Assembly: GCA_017396555.1 (NCBI GenBank)
Contig: JAFQLS010000014.1
Coordinates: forward strand, 1-64,000
Source of the DNA: Lachnospiraceae bacterium
Lineage (GTDB): Bacteria > Bacillota > Clostridia > Lachnospirales > Lachnospiraceae
Reading direction: 5' to 3'
Length of the DNA stretch: 64,000 bases
Positions 30,935 to 38,456 of the stretch are shown one piece after another; the first letter of the stretch is position 1; each line of letters opens with the position of its first letter. A model generated the notes under the pieces. The model made no database searches. It saw only the letters and a list, made by a program, of their open reading frames with translations, and was not told the DNA's origin. Made by a program: the position numbers and the translations under genes.

Positions 30935-31756
30935 TCAAGATTTAAAAAATCTATGATACAAAAGTATACCACCAATAACCAATGCACTAAGCATAGTTAA
31001 TACATATGCCCATATATTTTTATTAAGAAAATCCGAAAATCCTATAGTTGCAAAAATTACCGTCAACTGATTTACCGCCATATGAAGCGCAATTGGTGCA
31101 CATATATTTTCAAATTTATAATATAAAAATCCCATTATGATTCCTATAATAAATGCATATAATCCCTGCATAAGATTCAAATGAAAAAATCCAAATAATA
31201 ATGCTGATATTATTATTGCTTTATTAACATCCAGATATTTTTTAATCCTATTAAATACAATGCCTCTATATATTATTTCCTCCGTAAGCGGAACCACTAT
31301 GCCAAGAACCACAAATAACTGAATGAATTTTCCATTTAGAAGTAATTTTGATGCAGACTCATAGCTGCCTAATATATTGTCAATCGGCAAAATCGAAATA
31401 AACAGACTAATCCCCATTCCCGCTGTTAATCCTATGGCATATGAATATATTACTTCATGTGTTTTTATTCTCTTGCTTTCATTCTTGTCTCTTTTGAAAA
31501 TTATACCAAACACCAAAAGTCCTACACCGGCTCCTATAAAATTCATAAGAACCGAATGTGTATTTATTATCTCATTTATATGCTCTATATAATTTGCAGC
31601 TGTTGTAGCACTTACACCTCTTACATCAGTCACCTTTGCATCCAGCCATATCAGAACACTACTAACCGTCACCTGTGTTACAAGACAAATAAGCAGATAT
31701 AATACCGGGGGATATAGAATTCTTAACATTTTTTGCTCTATCGATTCGTATTTCAT
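30935..31756 (-). CDS. CPBP family intramembrane glutamic protease
   Basis: Membrane protease of the Abi/CPBP (CAAX-protease and bacteriocin-processing) family. I start it at the ATG at 31756 (MKYESIEQKMLRIL, 273 residues), with AGAGG upstream. Seven or eight membrane helices are visible. The catalytic motifs are EEIIYRGIVFNRIKKYL (EExxxR), FGFFHLNLMQGLYAFIIG (FxxxH) and ALHMAVNQLTV (HxxxN). Its substrate is not known; relatives process prenylated proteins or bacteriocin leaders, but no bacteriocin gene is near. It faces azlC, with divergent transcription. Confidence 0.88.
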   Translation of the reverse strand: MKYESIEQKMLRILYPPVLYLLICLVTQVTVSSVLIWLDAKVTDVRGVSATTAANYIEHINEIINTHSVLMNFIGAGVGLLVFGIIFKRDKNESKRIKTHEVIYSYAIGLTAGMGISLFISILPIDNILGSYESASKLLLNGKFIQLFVVLGIVVPLTEEIIYRGIVFNRIKKYLDVNKAIIISALLFGFFHLNLMQGLYAFIIGIIMGFLYYKFENICAPIALHMAVNQLTVIFATIGFSDFLNKNIWAYVLTMLSALVIGGILLYHRFFKS

Positions 31757-31817
31757 ATTTCCTCTCATATTCAAAACAGTTTTAAAGCTTAATAAATTAT
31801 AAAATGCAAGGATATAT

Positions 31818-31846
31818 TTGTCAATAATGACAAACTGTGCTACAAT
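31818..31846 (+). promoter_or_regulatory. Promoter and possible operator of azlCD
   Basis: TTGTCA at 31818-31823, 17 bases and TACAAT at 31841-31846 precede azlC. The inverted repeat TTGTCA-ATAA-TGACAA (31818-31833) covers the -35 box and the base just beyond it, which would suit a repressor or Lrp-type regulator. Confidence 0.65.
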
Positions 31847-31870
31847 ACTTCATTGCGGAGGTTTACTAAG

Positions 31871-32590
31871 ATGAAAGATTACTTAAATGGATTTAAAAAA
31901 GGAATACCTATTTGCTTAGGTTACATATCAGTTTCATTTACATTTGGAATAATGGTTGTAAACAGCGGACTTCCTGTGTGGATGGCTCTCTTTATATCTA
32001 TGACTAACCTTACCAGCTCCGGTCAATTTGCAGGCACTAATTTAATACTTGCCGGTGCCGGATATTTTGAAATCACATTAGCAACATTTATCATTAATAT
32101 TAGATATATGCTTATGTCATTATCACTTTCACAAAAAATAGATAAAAACACCAAAACACGTGATAAACTAATTTTTAGTTTTGGTATTACAGACGAAGTA
32201 TTCGCCGTTGCTTCTACCGAAGAAAATAACGTGAATACTCCATATATGTACGGACTTGTTACAATGCCATACATTGGATGGTCGCTAGGAACATTGTTAG
32301 GTGCCATTGCCTCTAATTTATTACCTGATTCCTTAAGCGGTGCTATGGGTATAGCCTTATATGGAATGTTTATCGCAATAATTATTCCCGCATCCAAGAA
32401 ATCAAGAAATGTCCTGTTTATAATTATTATTTCAGTTATAACAACCTGTGCACTCAAATATTTGCCGATACTTCGAAATATTTCTCCGGGTTTTAGGATA
32501 ATTATAGCAACCTTAATCGGTGCGGGTGTAGGAGCTTATCTCTTCCCTGAACATTCAGAAAACGGAGGTGAAGAAAATGCTACCAATTAA
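31871..32590 (+). CDS. azlC: AzlC-family branched-chain amino acid exporter, large subunit
   Basis: Large subunit of the AzlCD/BrnFE exporter of branched-chain amino acids. I start it at the ATG at 31871 (MKDYLNGFKKGIPICLGYISV, 239 residues), which has GGAGG upstream; an in-frame TTG at 31853 precedes that site and is unlikely. About seven membrane segments are visible. The characteristic TNLTSSGQFAGTNLILAGAGYFEI segment lies near residue 45, and the RYMLMSLSLSQKI and FGITDEVFAVAS segments are typical. Its end overlaps azlD by 14 bases. Confidence 0.93.
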   Translation: MKDYLNGFKKGIPICLGYISVSFTFGIMVVNSGLPVWMALFISMTNLTSSGQFAGTNLILAGAGYFEITLATFIINIRYMLMSLSLSQKIDKNTKTRDKLIFSFGITDEVFAVASTEENNVNTPYMYGLVTMPYIGWSLGTLLGAIASNLLPDSLSGAMGIALYGMFIAIIIPASKKSRNVLFIIIISVITTCALKYLPILRNISPGFRIIIATLIGAGVGAYLFPEHSENGGEENATN

Positions 32591-32888
32591 CAAAGCGATT
32601 ATAGCAGTATTACTTATGTGTCTGGTTACATATCTTCCACGTATGATACCTATAACATTATTTAAACATGAAATAAAATCAACATACATAAAGTCATTCC
32701 TAAACTATGTTCCATATGCAGTTTTGGCTTCGCTTACATTTCCTGATGTGTTTACCTCAACACGTTATATTGCGAGTGCGATTGTTGGCACGATTTTTGC
32801 ATTATACCTTGCCTGGAAGGAACAGAGCCTTGTAACAGTAGCAATTGGAGCAATTGCTATGGTTTATATTGTAGAGTATTTTTTGTAG
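32577..32888 (+). CDS. azlD: AzlD-family branched-chain amino acid exporter, small subunit
   Basis: Small membrane subunit of the AzlCD exporter. I start it at the ATG at 32577 (MLPINKAIIAVLLMCLVTYLP, 103 residues), with GGAGG eight bases upstream inside azlC. It has four hydrophobic segments and the family motif TYLPRMIP, then SFLNYVPYAVLASLTFPDVF. The 14-base overlap with azlC shows translational coupling. A hairpin terminator follows. Confidence 0.93.
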   Translation: MLPINKAIIAVLLMCLVTYLPRMIPITLFKHEIKSTYIKSFLNYVPYAVLASLTFPDVFTSTRYIASAIVGTIFALYLAWKEQSLVTVAIGAIAMVYIVEYFL

Positions 32889-32935
32889 TATGTACTTAAT
32901 AAAAAATTCTGTTAGAGGAATTTCCTATGAATCAA

Positions 32936-32976
32936 GAAAGCCTTACCAGTGATATGTTCTGGTAAGGCTTTTATTT
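32936..32976 (+). terminator. Intrinsic terminator after azlCD
   Basis: AAAGCCTTACCAG (32938-32950) pairs with CTGGTAAGGCTTT (32959-32971), then TTATTT follows. It lies between the convergent azlD and the unrecognised gene ending at 32983, and probably works mainly rightward. Confidence 0.85.
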
Positions 32977-32982
32977 ATCCTA

Positions 32983-33645
32983 TTACGAATTCTCTCTTAT
33001 AAACTTATCAATAGACATAATCTCTACACGAATATTTCTTAAGTGTTCAATATGCTTATTGAAGTTACCCTTGTCACCCATAATGTTAAGACTCTTAGCA
33101 TCTGTTGAATCACCAATCTCAATCATTGGTATTGTATTGAACTGGTTAGCATCAACAAGCTCTTCAATCTTATGAAGCTCTGCAACAAGATTATCCTTGT
33201 AGCTCTTAATCTCTTCTTCAAGTCTCTTCTTTCTTTCCTGCTCTTTGTTAAGCTTAATCTTAAGAAGAACTGCTGCTGTATCAAGAATCTGATCACCAGG
33301 ATTAAATGGTCTAACTAAAGTATTAGGCTTCTTAATCTTAATTACCTGCTGACCCTTTTCAAATTCAATACCATTCGCTTTCATATAAGCAGTAATCTCT
33401 GGGTCTACCTTAGGATATGTAAATTCTTCACCTTCAAGATAGTAGATACCACTCTGATTACTCATCATATTAGTATCCGAATCCATATCATAGAATCTGA
33501 AACCAATAATCTTAATATCCCTTGCAGGATCATCAAGACTAATTACTCTCTCCATGATTGCATCTGTGTCTCTTGTCTCTACTGGCTCTGTATTATTAAT
33601 AATACCAAAACCAACGTTTAAAATCTGTACATATGTCTTTACCAT
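32983..33645 (-). CDS. Unrecognised conserved-looking cytoplasmic protein
   Basis: I do not recognise this 220-residue protein. It begins MVKTYVQILNVGFGIINNTEPV and has no signal peptide or membrane segment. Residues 1-120 look like a compact alpha/beta domain, with IKIIGFRFYDMDSD near 42 and PKVDPEITAYMKANGIEFEKG near 75. Residues 125-165 are charged and heptad-like (KLNKEQERKKRLEEEIKSYK), a likely coiled coil. The tail is mixed. Codon use looks like its neighbours and the ribosome site is acceptable, so it is a real gene. It is monocistronic, facing the small membrane protein gene across a 237-base AT-rich gap. Confidence 0.7.
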   Translation of the reverse strand: MVKTYVQILNVGFGIINNTEPVETRDTDAIMERVISLDDPARDIKIIGFRFYDMDSDTNMMSNQSGIYYLEGEEFTYPKVDPEITAYMKANGIEFEKGQQVIKIKKPNTLVRPFNPGDQILDTAAVLLKIKLNKEQERKKRLEEEIKSYKDNLVAELHKIEELVDANQFNTIPMIEIGDSTDAKSLNIMGDKGNFNKHIEHLRNIRVEIMSIDKFIRENS

Positions 33646-33882
33646 AATGTTTCACGTCCCCGTTTCTTTATTTTTCGTAAATTATATATACTAGTATTTT
33701 AGTACAGTAAATAAGCAATGTCAACCCGAATTATAGTAAATTGTAACAAAAAAAACACAATTTTTTTAAAAATATATATTTATTATTTCAGCATTTTGTT
33801 ATATAATAGTTGTATTGTGTGTAACAGACATACATATAAGTATTAAACACAACATCCGCAGGATGTTGGAATGGAGGAAATT
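33646..33882. other. AT-rich divergent intergenic region
   Basis: The gap between the two divergent genes holds a TATAAT at 33802-33807 suited to rightward transcription but with a poor -35 region, and a short hairpin AACATCC/GGATGTT just before the next ribosome site (about 33850-33866). No RNA gene or recognised riboswitch is visible. Confidence 0.4.
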
Positions 33883-34263
33883 ATGAGTCAGGCAAAAGTT
33901 GACAAATATAAACAGGAAAAAGCCAACAGAAAAAAAATTATGAAAAAGGAAAAGAGACAACATGTACTTAGAGTTATACTTGCTTGCATAATTGGTCTTG
34001 CACTTGTAGGTTTCTTAGTATGGACGGTTGTTGATAAATATAACGAATCCAACGAAGAACAGACAGTCACTTTATCAGAAGAGGAGATGTCCAAATTAAT
34101 AGAACAGCTTTCAGACACAACAAGCTCATCAGAAGGAACTACTTCCGGTAATTCTACAGAAGATGCTTCCGGCGAAGAAACTTCTGGTGAAAAGGCCTCT
34201 GATGAAGAAACATCCGGTGAAAAAGCCTCTGATGAACAAGACACAACAGAAGCTGCTGAATAA
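33883..34263 (+). CDS. Small single-pass membrane protein with Ser/Glu-rich repeat tail
   Basis: I do not recognise a family. I start it at the ATG at 33883 (MSQAKVDKYKQEKANRKKIM, 126 residues), with TGGAGGAAATT upstream. Residues 1-30 are very basic and presumably cytoplasmic; residues about 31-51 form one membrane helix (VILACIIGLALVGFLVWTV). The rest is acidic and Ser/Thr/Glu-rich, ending in near-identical repeats of the type SGEETSGEKASDE. The positive-inside rule places the tail outside. Such tails resemble wall-spanning spacer segments. An intrinsic terminator follows. Confidence 0.7.
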   Translation: MSQAKVDKYKQEKANRKKIMKKEKRQHVLRVILACIIGLALVGFLVWTVVDKYNESNEEQTVTLSEEEMSKLIEQLSDTTSSSEGTTSGNSTEDASGEETSGEKASDEETSGEKASDEQDTTEAAE

Positions 34264-34280
34264 TATACCGTAAATAATTT

Positions 34281-34320
34281 AAGGACATTACCCTTTATGA
34301 GCAATGTCCTTTTTATTTTG
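34281..34320 (+). terminator. Intrinsic terminator after the small membrane protein gene
   Basis: AAGGACATT (34281-34289) pairs with AATGTCCTT, followed by TTTATTTT. It lies just before the end of the convergent argS gene. Confidence 0.85.
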
Positions 34321-34340
34321 TAAAAATTTCTTATCAAAAA

Positions 34341-36119
34341 CTACATTCTATCCGGAGCCTCAAATCCAAGAAGTTCAATCTCAGTCTCTAACACTCTCTT
34401 TGTAAGCTCTAACAGCTTAATATAGCTCGCCTGACGCACCTTATCTTCCTCTGACATAATCTTTGTATCATGATAAAACTTATTAAATGCATTTGAAACA
34501 TCATAAATATACGAACAAATCTTATGTGGTGCAAGTTCTTTAACAACATTTTCCATAACATCATTAAACTTAGAAATTTCTAACATAAGGCCTTTTTCAC
34601 TTGAATTGCCGGCACTTAAAATACCATCCACTAAATCATCTGCCTTAGTACCTGTTTCCTTATATTTAGCAAGAATTGACTTGATACGAACTATTGTATA
34701 CAGAATGTAAGGTCCTGTATTTCCCTCAAATGATGAAAATCTCTCAATATCAAACACATAATCCTTAGATGCCTGATTAGATAAATCTCCGTATTTAACT
34801 GCTGATAAGCCTATTATTTTAGAAGTTTCTCTTGCTTCCTCCTCAGAAACAGAACGATTTTCCATTATTTTGTTATATACTGCCTCATTTACATCCTTAA
34901 GCAAATGTTCCAGACGCATTACGCCACCTTCTCTTGTCTTAAATGGCTTGCCGTCCTTTCCATTCATTGTACCAAAACCAATAAATGTAAGATTAGTATC
35001 TTCTTTTACTATATCTGCCTTCTTAGCAACTCTGAACACTTGTGTAAAATGCATTTCCTGACGCTTATCTACCACATAAAGCACCATATCCGGATCAAAA
35101 TCTTTTCTACGCTGAACAAGAGTTGCTAAATCTGATGTTGCATATAAGGCAGCTCCATCTGATTTCTGAACTATACAAGGTGGTATTTCCTTTGTATCTG
35201 TTTCTTCCATTACATCAACCACCATTGCTCCCTGACTCTCATGCAAAAGCTCCTTAGCATTTAAAATGTCTATCATTTCAGGAATATATTCGTCTGCGTC
35301 ACTTTCACCCTTCCATAAATCGAAGGAAACGTTAAGATTACCATAATTTTTCTTCAAATCCTCAACTGACACATCAATAATATGCTTCCATAATGCTCTA
35401 TATGCCGGATAACCCTGCTGTAATTTTAAAGTTGCTTCAAGTGCTTTCTTTTTATATTCTTCATCTTCTTTTGATTTACCGCTTGCACAAGGATAAATTT
35501 CCTCTAATTCAGAAATTGTAAATGGTGCTTCCTTAGGATATTCGCCTTCATATTTTTCATCAAAATACACAAGTTCCGGCTTTCTAACCTCCAGTTCCGT
35601 AATAATAAGACCCATCTGAAGTCCCCAATCTCCAAGATGTACATCTCCTACCACTTTATGTCCTGCATATTTTAGAATTCTCTTTATGCTTTCACCAATT
35701 ACAGCAGAACGCAAATGTCCTACATGCAAAGGTTTTGCAACATTTGCACCACCAAAGTCAATAACAACTGTCTTTTCTTCGTTCTTTTCCAAACCAAGCT
35801 TATCATCTTTAGACATATTATTAATGTAATCTGCAACATATGCAGAGCTCAAATTAAAATTAATAAATCCCGGATTAACAGCTGAAACATTTTCAATTAT
35901 TTTGTTCGACTCTAATTTAGCTACAACATCATTAGCAATCATTATTGGAGCTTTTTTGTACTGCTTAGCTGCTGCCATTGCTCCATTACACTGATATTCA
36001 CACAAATCCGGTCTGTTAGATATAGATACCATTCCGTATTTCTCTTCGTATCCACATTCGACAAATGCCTTTTTAAATTCATCTGCTAAAATATCTAATA
36101 TCTTCTTCATAATATCCAT
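34341..36119 (-). CDS. argS: Arginyl-tRNA synthetase
   Basis: Class I synthetase charging tRNA-Arg. The 592-residue protein has an N-terminal additional domain, then FGGANVAKPLHVGHLRSAVIGES near residue 127 with the HVGH form of the HIGH motif. VGDVHLGDWGLQMGLI follows. GKPFKTREGGVMRLEHLL near 385 replaces the KMSKS motif, as is usual for ArgRS. The anticodon-binding DALR-type helical domain is at the end (GLMLEISKFNDVMENVVKELAPHKICSYIYD). Complete. It starts nine bases after the UDP-sugar pyrophosphorylase gene. Confidence 0.97.
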   Translation of the reverse strand: MDIMKKILDILADEFKKAFVECGYEEKYGMVSISNRPDLCEYQCNGAMAAAKQYKKAPIMIANDVVAKLESNKIIENVSAVNPGFINFNLSSAYVADYINNMSKDDKLGLEKNEEKTVVIDFGGANVAKPLHVGHLRSAVIGESIKRILKYAGHKVVGDVHLGDWGLQMGLIITELEVRKPELVYFDEKYEGEYPKEAPFTISELEEIYPCASGKSKEDEEYKKKALEATLKLQQGYPAYRALWKHIIDVSVEDLKKNYGNLNVSFDLWKGESDADEYIPEMIDILNAKELLHESQGAMVVDVMEETDTKEIPPCIVQKSDGAALYATSDLATLVQRRKDFDPDMVLYVVDKRQEMHFTQVFRVAKKADIVKEDTNLTFIGFGTMNGKDGKPFKTREGGVMRLEHLLKDVNEAVYNKIMENRSVSEEEARETSKIIGLSAVKYGDLSNQASKDYVFDIERFSSFEGNTGPYILYTIVRIKSILAKYKETGTKADDLVDGILSAGNSSEKGLMLEISKFNDVMENVVKELAPHKICSYIYDVSNAFNKFYHDTKIMSEEDKVRQASYIKLLELTKRVLETEIELLGFEAPDRM

Positions 36120-36127
36120 CCATTCCT

Positions 36128-37363
36128 TTATATTTCTATTCCATTCTTTATTAATAATTCTCTTGCCGTATCTATCGAATCTACACCCTCTTTATTTTTA
36201 ACCGGTGCAAATTCTCTCGAACGTTCAACCTCATATGGCAAACAGCTGTCAAGCATATGAATCATATCAAGAATAAGTTCCTCAAATTTATATCCATTAG
36301 GTTCTGTAGGGTTAACATATTCGCCATTTTCATCAATATAAGGGATTTTCTTTTCAACTATATGTATTGGCATTTCATTATTATATATCTTATCTAATTC
36401 ACTTATCCTAAAAAGGTAATTAAGAATAACTCCATAATTATATGCCGGTTCACCATTTTTATCTGTTGCATCACGCATACTATCAGATAATTCATAATAT
36501 TCAACAATAGATGGTCTTCCATCTTCATTGCACATTACACCAACTCGTTCATCAGGAGTTGCCTTTTTCACAACTTTAGCGCCTGATACACATCCTGATT
36601 CGATAGTTGCCCCAATAAATTCAGGGTCTGCAATTCTTTGCAACACATTATCCACTGCAAATACGTTAAGCCATTCTACCCCCATTTTCTTTACCTTATC
36701 AAGCACACCACATGCTGCCAGCGATGAATACCAACCACCATTTCCATTAGGTGATAATGACAATCTTCCCACATCTTCCAGCAAAAGTCTTCCTTCAAAA
36801 TCCACACTAGGTGCCATCTTTTGTACAAAAAACATTATATACTCTTTATTATATCCAAAATAATTATTCTCTTTAAAAAAATTAACAGTATCTTCATTAT
36901 TTTTTTCACTAGTCATAATCATAAGCGGAATAAATAAACCTGCTTCTTTAACGACGTCCATAAGATTTTCTATTAATCTCTGAAAAATAAACACCTGTTT
37001 ATTAATTCCTATATTAAACATACCTTTTGGTTTATCAAAGCCAAGTCTTGTTCCCTGACCTCCTGCCAGAAGCACTGCTCCCACCTTGCCTGCCTTTATT
37101 GCATCCAAGCCTATCTTTCTAAACTCACTTCTTGACTCATCAATATCCTTTAGCTGCATAGCCTGTAATGGTTCAATCACACCTTTACAAGCACTAACAT
37201 TATTCTCTTTAAACACCTTAAGTTTATCTAAAAGAGAAAATTCCAAAGAATCTAACTGATTAGCAAAATTTTCTTTTCTTGTATTTTCCAGCGTATTATA
37301 TGTATCAATAAGATGTGTTTGGTTATATTTTTCAAGCTCTTCAATTAATTTTTCATTAAGCAT
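36128..37363 (-). CDS. UDP-sugar pyrophosphorylase (UDPGP type 1 family)
   Basis: Nucleotidyltransferase of the eukaryote-like UDPGP family, which joins UTP to a hexose 1-phosphate, in most homologues N-acetylglucosamine 1-phosphate. The 411-residue protein has the nucleotide loop VLLAGGQGTRLGFDKPKGMFNIG near residue 98, FVQKMAPSVDFEGRLLLEDVGRLSLSPNGNGG near 175, and NVFAVDNVLQRIADPEFIG near 220. The substrate loop GVMCNEDGRPSIVEYYELS is near 270. It differs from bacterial GalU and GlmU. It precedes argS and follows the basic low-complexity gene. Confidence 0.88.
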   Translation of the reverse strand: MLNEKLIEELEKYNQTHLIDTYNTLENTRKENFANQLDSLEFSLLDKLKVFKENNVSACKGVIEPLQAMQLKDIDESRSEFRKIGLDAIKAGKVGAVLLAGGQGTRLGFDKPKGMFNIGINKQVFIFQRLIENLMDVVKEAGLFIPLMIMTSEKNNEDTVNFFKENNYFGYNKEYIMFFVQKMAPSVDFEGRLLLEDVGRLSLSPNGNGGWYSSLAACGVLDKVKKMGVEWLNVFAVDNVLQRIADPEFIGATIESGCVSGAKVVKKATPDERVGVMCNEDGRPSIVEYYELSDSMRDATDKNGEPAYNYGVILNYLFRISELDKIYNNEMPIHIVEKKIPYIDENGEYVNPTEPNGYKFEELILDMIHMLDSCLPYEVERSREFAPVKNKEGVDSIDTARELLIKNGIEI

Positions 37364-37384
37364 AGGCTTCCTCCTAAAACAATC

Positions 37385-37404
37385 CCCGCTGTCAAAAGCG
37401 GGGC
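37385..37404 (-). terminator. Hairpin after the basic low-complexity gene
   Basis: On the minus strand a GC-rich stem of CCCCGC with GCGGGG is followed by ATTGTTTTA. It lies between the gene ending at 37410 and the pyrophosphorylase start at 37363. It is a probable but weak terminator, because the T-run is interrupted. Confidence 0.55.
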
Positions 37405-37409
37405 TAACT

Positions 37410-37925
37410 TTATAAATACATATCTAAATCATCATCATCATATGAACCATTCTCATATTCTCTGGTCCAATCTATGTTATTACTTCTCTTTGGCTTTGCC
37501 TGCTGTCTTACAGACTTATTATTCTTTCTATTTTCTGACTGTTTCTTCTGAATAGCTTTCTTTTCCTTTTGAATTCTATTCATAATTTCTACCTTATCAG
37601 GCTGTTGTTCCTTCTTAGAATCCCTCTGAGATGACTTAGGCCTCTGATTAGGTCTTATATCATCATCCTTATCTTTATCATATGGATTATATCCCTTATT
37701 ACCATATTGTCTTCCTCCACCATTCTGAGGTTTACCATGAGAGCTTCGGTTAAAGTTGTTATCCTTATTTCCACCCTTATAATTTCCCTTTTCTGTTCTT
37801 CCCTCTTCACTACGATTATTTTTCTTATAATCGCTCTTAACATTTTTCTTAACTGTTTTCCTGTTATCTACAGTATATACCTTTCCTTCTCTGCTGCAGC
37901 CTTCGCCACCGTTACTCGTAACCAC
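37410..37925 (-). CDS. Basic, low-complexity hypothetical protein
   Basis: Function unknown. I start it at the GTG at 37925 (VVTSNGGEGCSREGK onward, 171 residues) because AAGGAG lies seven bases upstream; no ATG gives a comparable site. The protein is dominated by Lys, Arg, Asn, Gly, Asp and Gln (KGNYKGGNKDNNFNRSSHG, KKEQQPDKVEIMNRIQKEKK). It has no hydrophobic core, signal or membrane segment, so it is likely disordered and could bind nucleic acid. A short helical stretch, EIMNRIQKEKKAIQKK, lies near residue 118. A hairpin downstream separates it from the pyrophosphorylase gene. Confidence 0.6.
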   Translation of the reverse strand: MVTSNGGEGCSREGKVYTVDNRKTVKKNVKSDYKKNNRSEEGRTEKGNYKGGNKDNNFNRSSHGKPQNGGGRQYGNKGYNPYDKDKDDDIRPNQRPKSSQRDSKKEQQPDKVEIMNRIQKEKKAIQKKQSENRKNNKSVRQQAKPKRSNNIDWTREYENGSYDDDDLDMYL

Positions 37926-38004
37926 AAAAGTTCTCCTTCCATATGTTTGTAAATAATACACTATTATTTTATAATATTTTCAGATAAAGTCAATGTTTTA
38001 TTAA

Positions 38005-38033
38005 TTGATTTTTATTATTATCTTTGCTAGAAT
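38005..38033 (+). promoter_or_regulatory. Sigma-A promoter of the DUF1292 gene
   Basis: TTGATT at 38005-38010, 17 bases and TAGAAT at 38028-38033 precede the start at 38075, where CAAGGAGGACTT is a strong ribosome site. Confidence 0.65.
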
Positions 38034-38074
38034 TATTATAACAAAAATTTCCTAATGGATATCAAGGAGGACTT

Positions 38075-38395
38075 ATGGCAGATAATAATGAAAATATGGA
38101 ATTAGAGAACCCGGAAGATATTACTATGATTTTAACTTTGGACAATAACGAAGAATTAGAATGCTCAATCATAACTATTCTCGAAGTCGAAGAAAAAGAG
38201 TACATCGTTTTATTACCTCTTGAAGGTGAAGAAGCTGAAGAAGGAGAGGTATTTATTTATCGCTATGAAGAGAACGAAGCTGGCGAACCTGTTCTAAACA
38301 ACATTGAAAATGACGAAGAATTCGAAAAGGTTTCAGACGCATTTGATGAATATTTAGACGAACAGGAATATGACGAACTCATATCCGAAGAATAA
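38075..38395 (+). CDS. DUF1292 family protein (YrzB-like)
   Basis: A 106-residue acidic cytoplasmic protein. The core is ITMILTLDNNEELECSIITILEVEEKEYIVLLPLE, then GEVFIYRYEE and DEEFEKVSDAFDEYL. This is the DUF1292/YrzB pattern, a small beta-rich domain of unknown function common in Firmicutes. The ends are rich in Glu and Asp. It is monocistronic here, with a promoter and terminator; in many relatives it lies by the yrzL-yrrK genes, which are absent here. Confidence 0.9.
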   Translation: MADNNENMELENPEDITMILTLDNNEELECSIITILEVEEKEYIVLLPLEGEEAEEGEVFIYRYEENEAGEPVLNNIENDEEFEKVSDAFDEYLDEQEYDELISEE

Positions 38396-38410
38396 TTTAA
38401 TTAATACCAC

Positions 38411-38452
38411 AAAAGAAGCTCAGGTCAAAAACCTGAGCTTCTCATTTTTCAT
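38411..38452. terminator. Bidirectional terminator between the DUF1292 and chemoreceptor genes
   Basis: GAAGCTCAGGT (38415-38425) pairs perfectly with ACCTGAGCTTC (38431-38441). On the plus strand CATTTTTC follows, and on the minus strand TTTTGTGG. The two genes converge. Confidence 0.9.
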
Positions 38453-38456
38453 TTTA

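Noticed and set aside
30935..31756. CPBP protease as part of a bacteriocin system
   Set aside because: No leader peptide, immunity gene or export gene was seen nearby; the gene stands alone beside azlCD.
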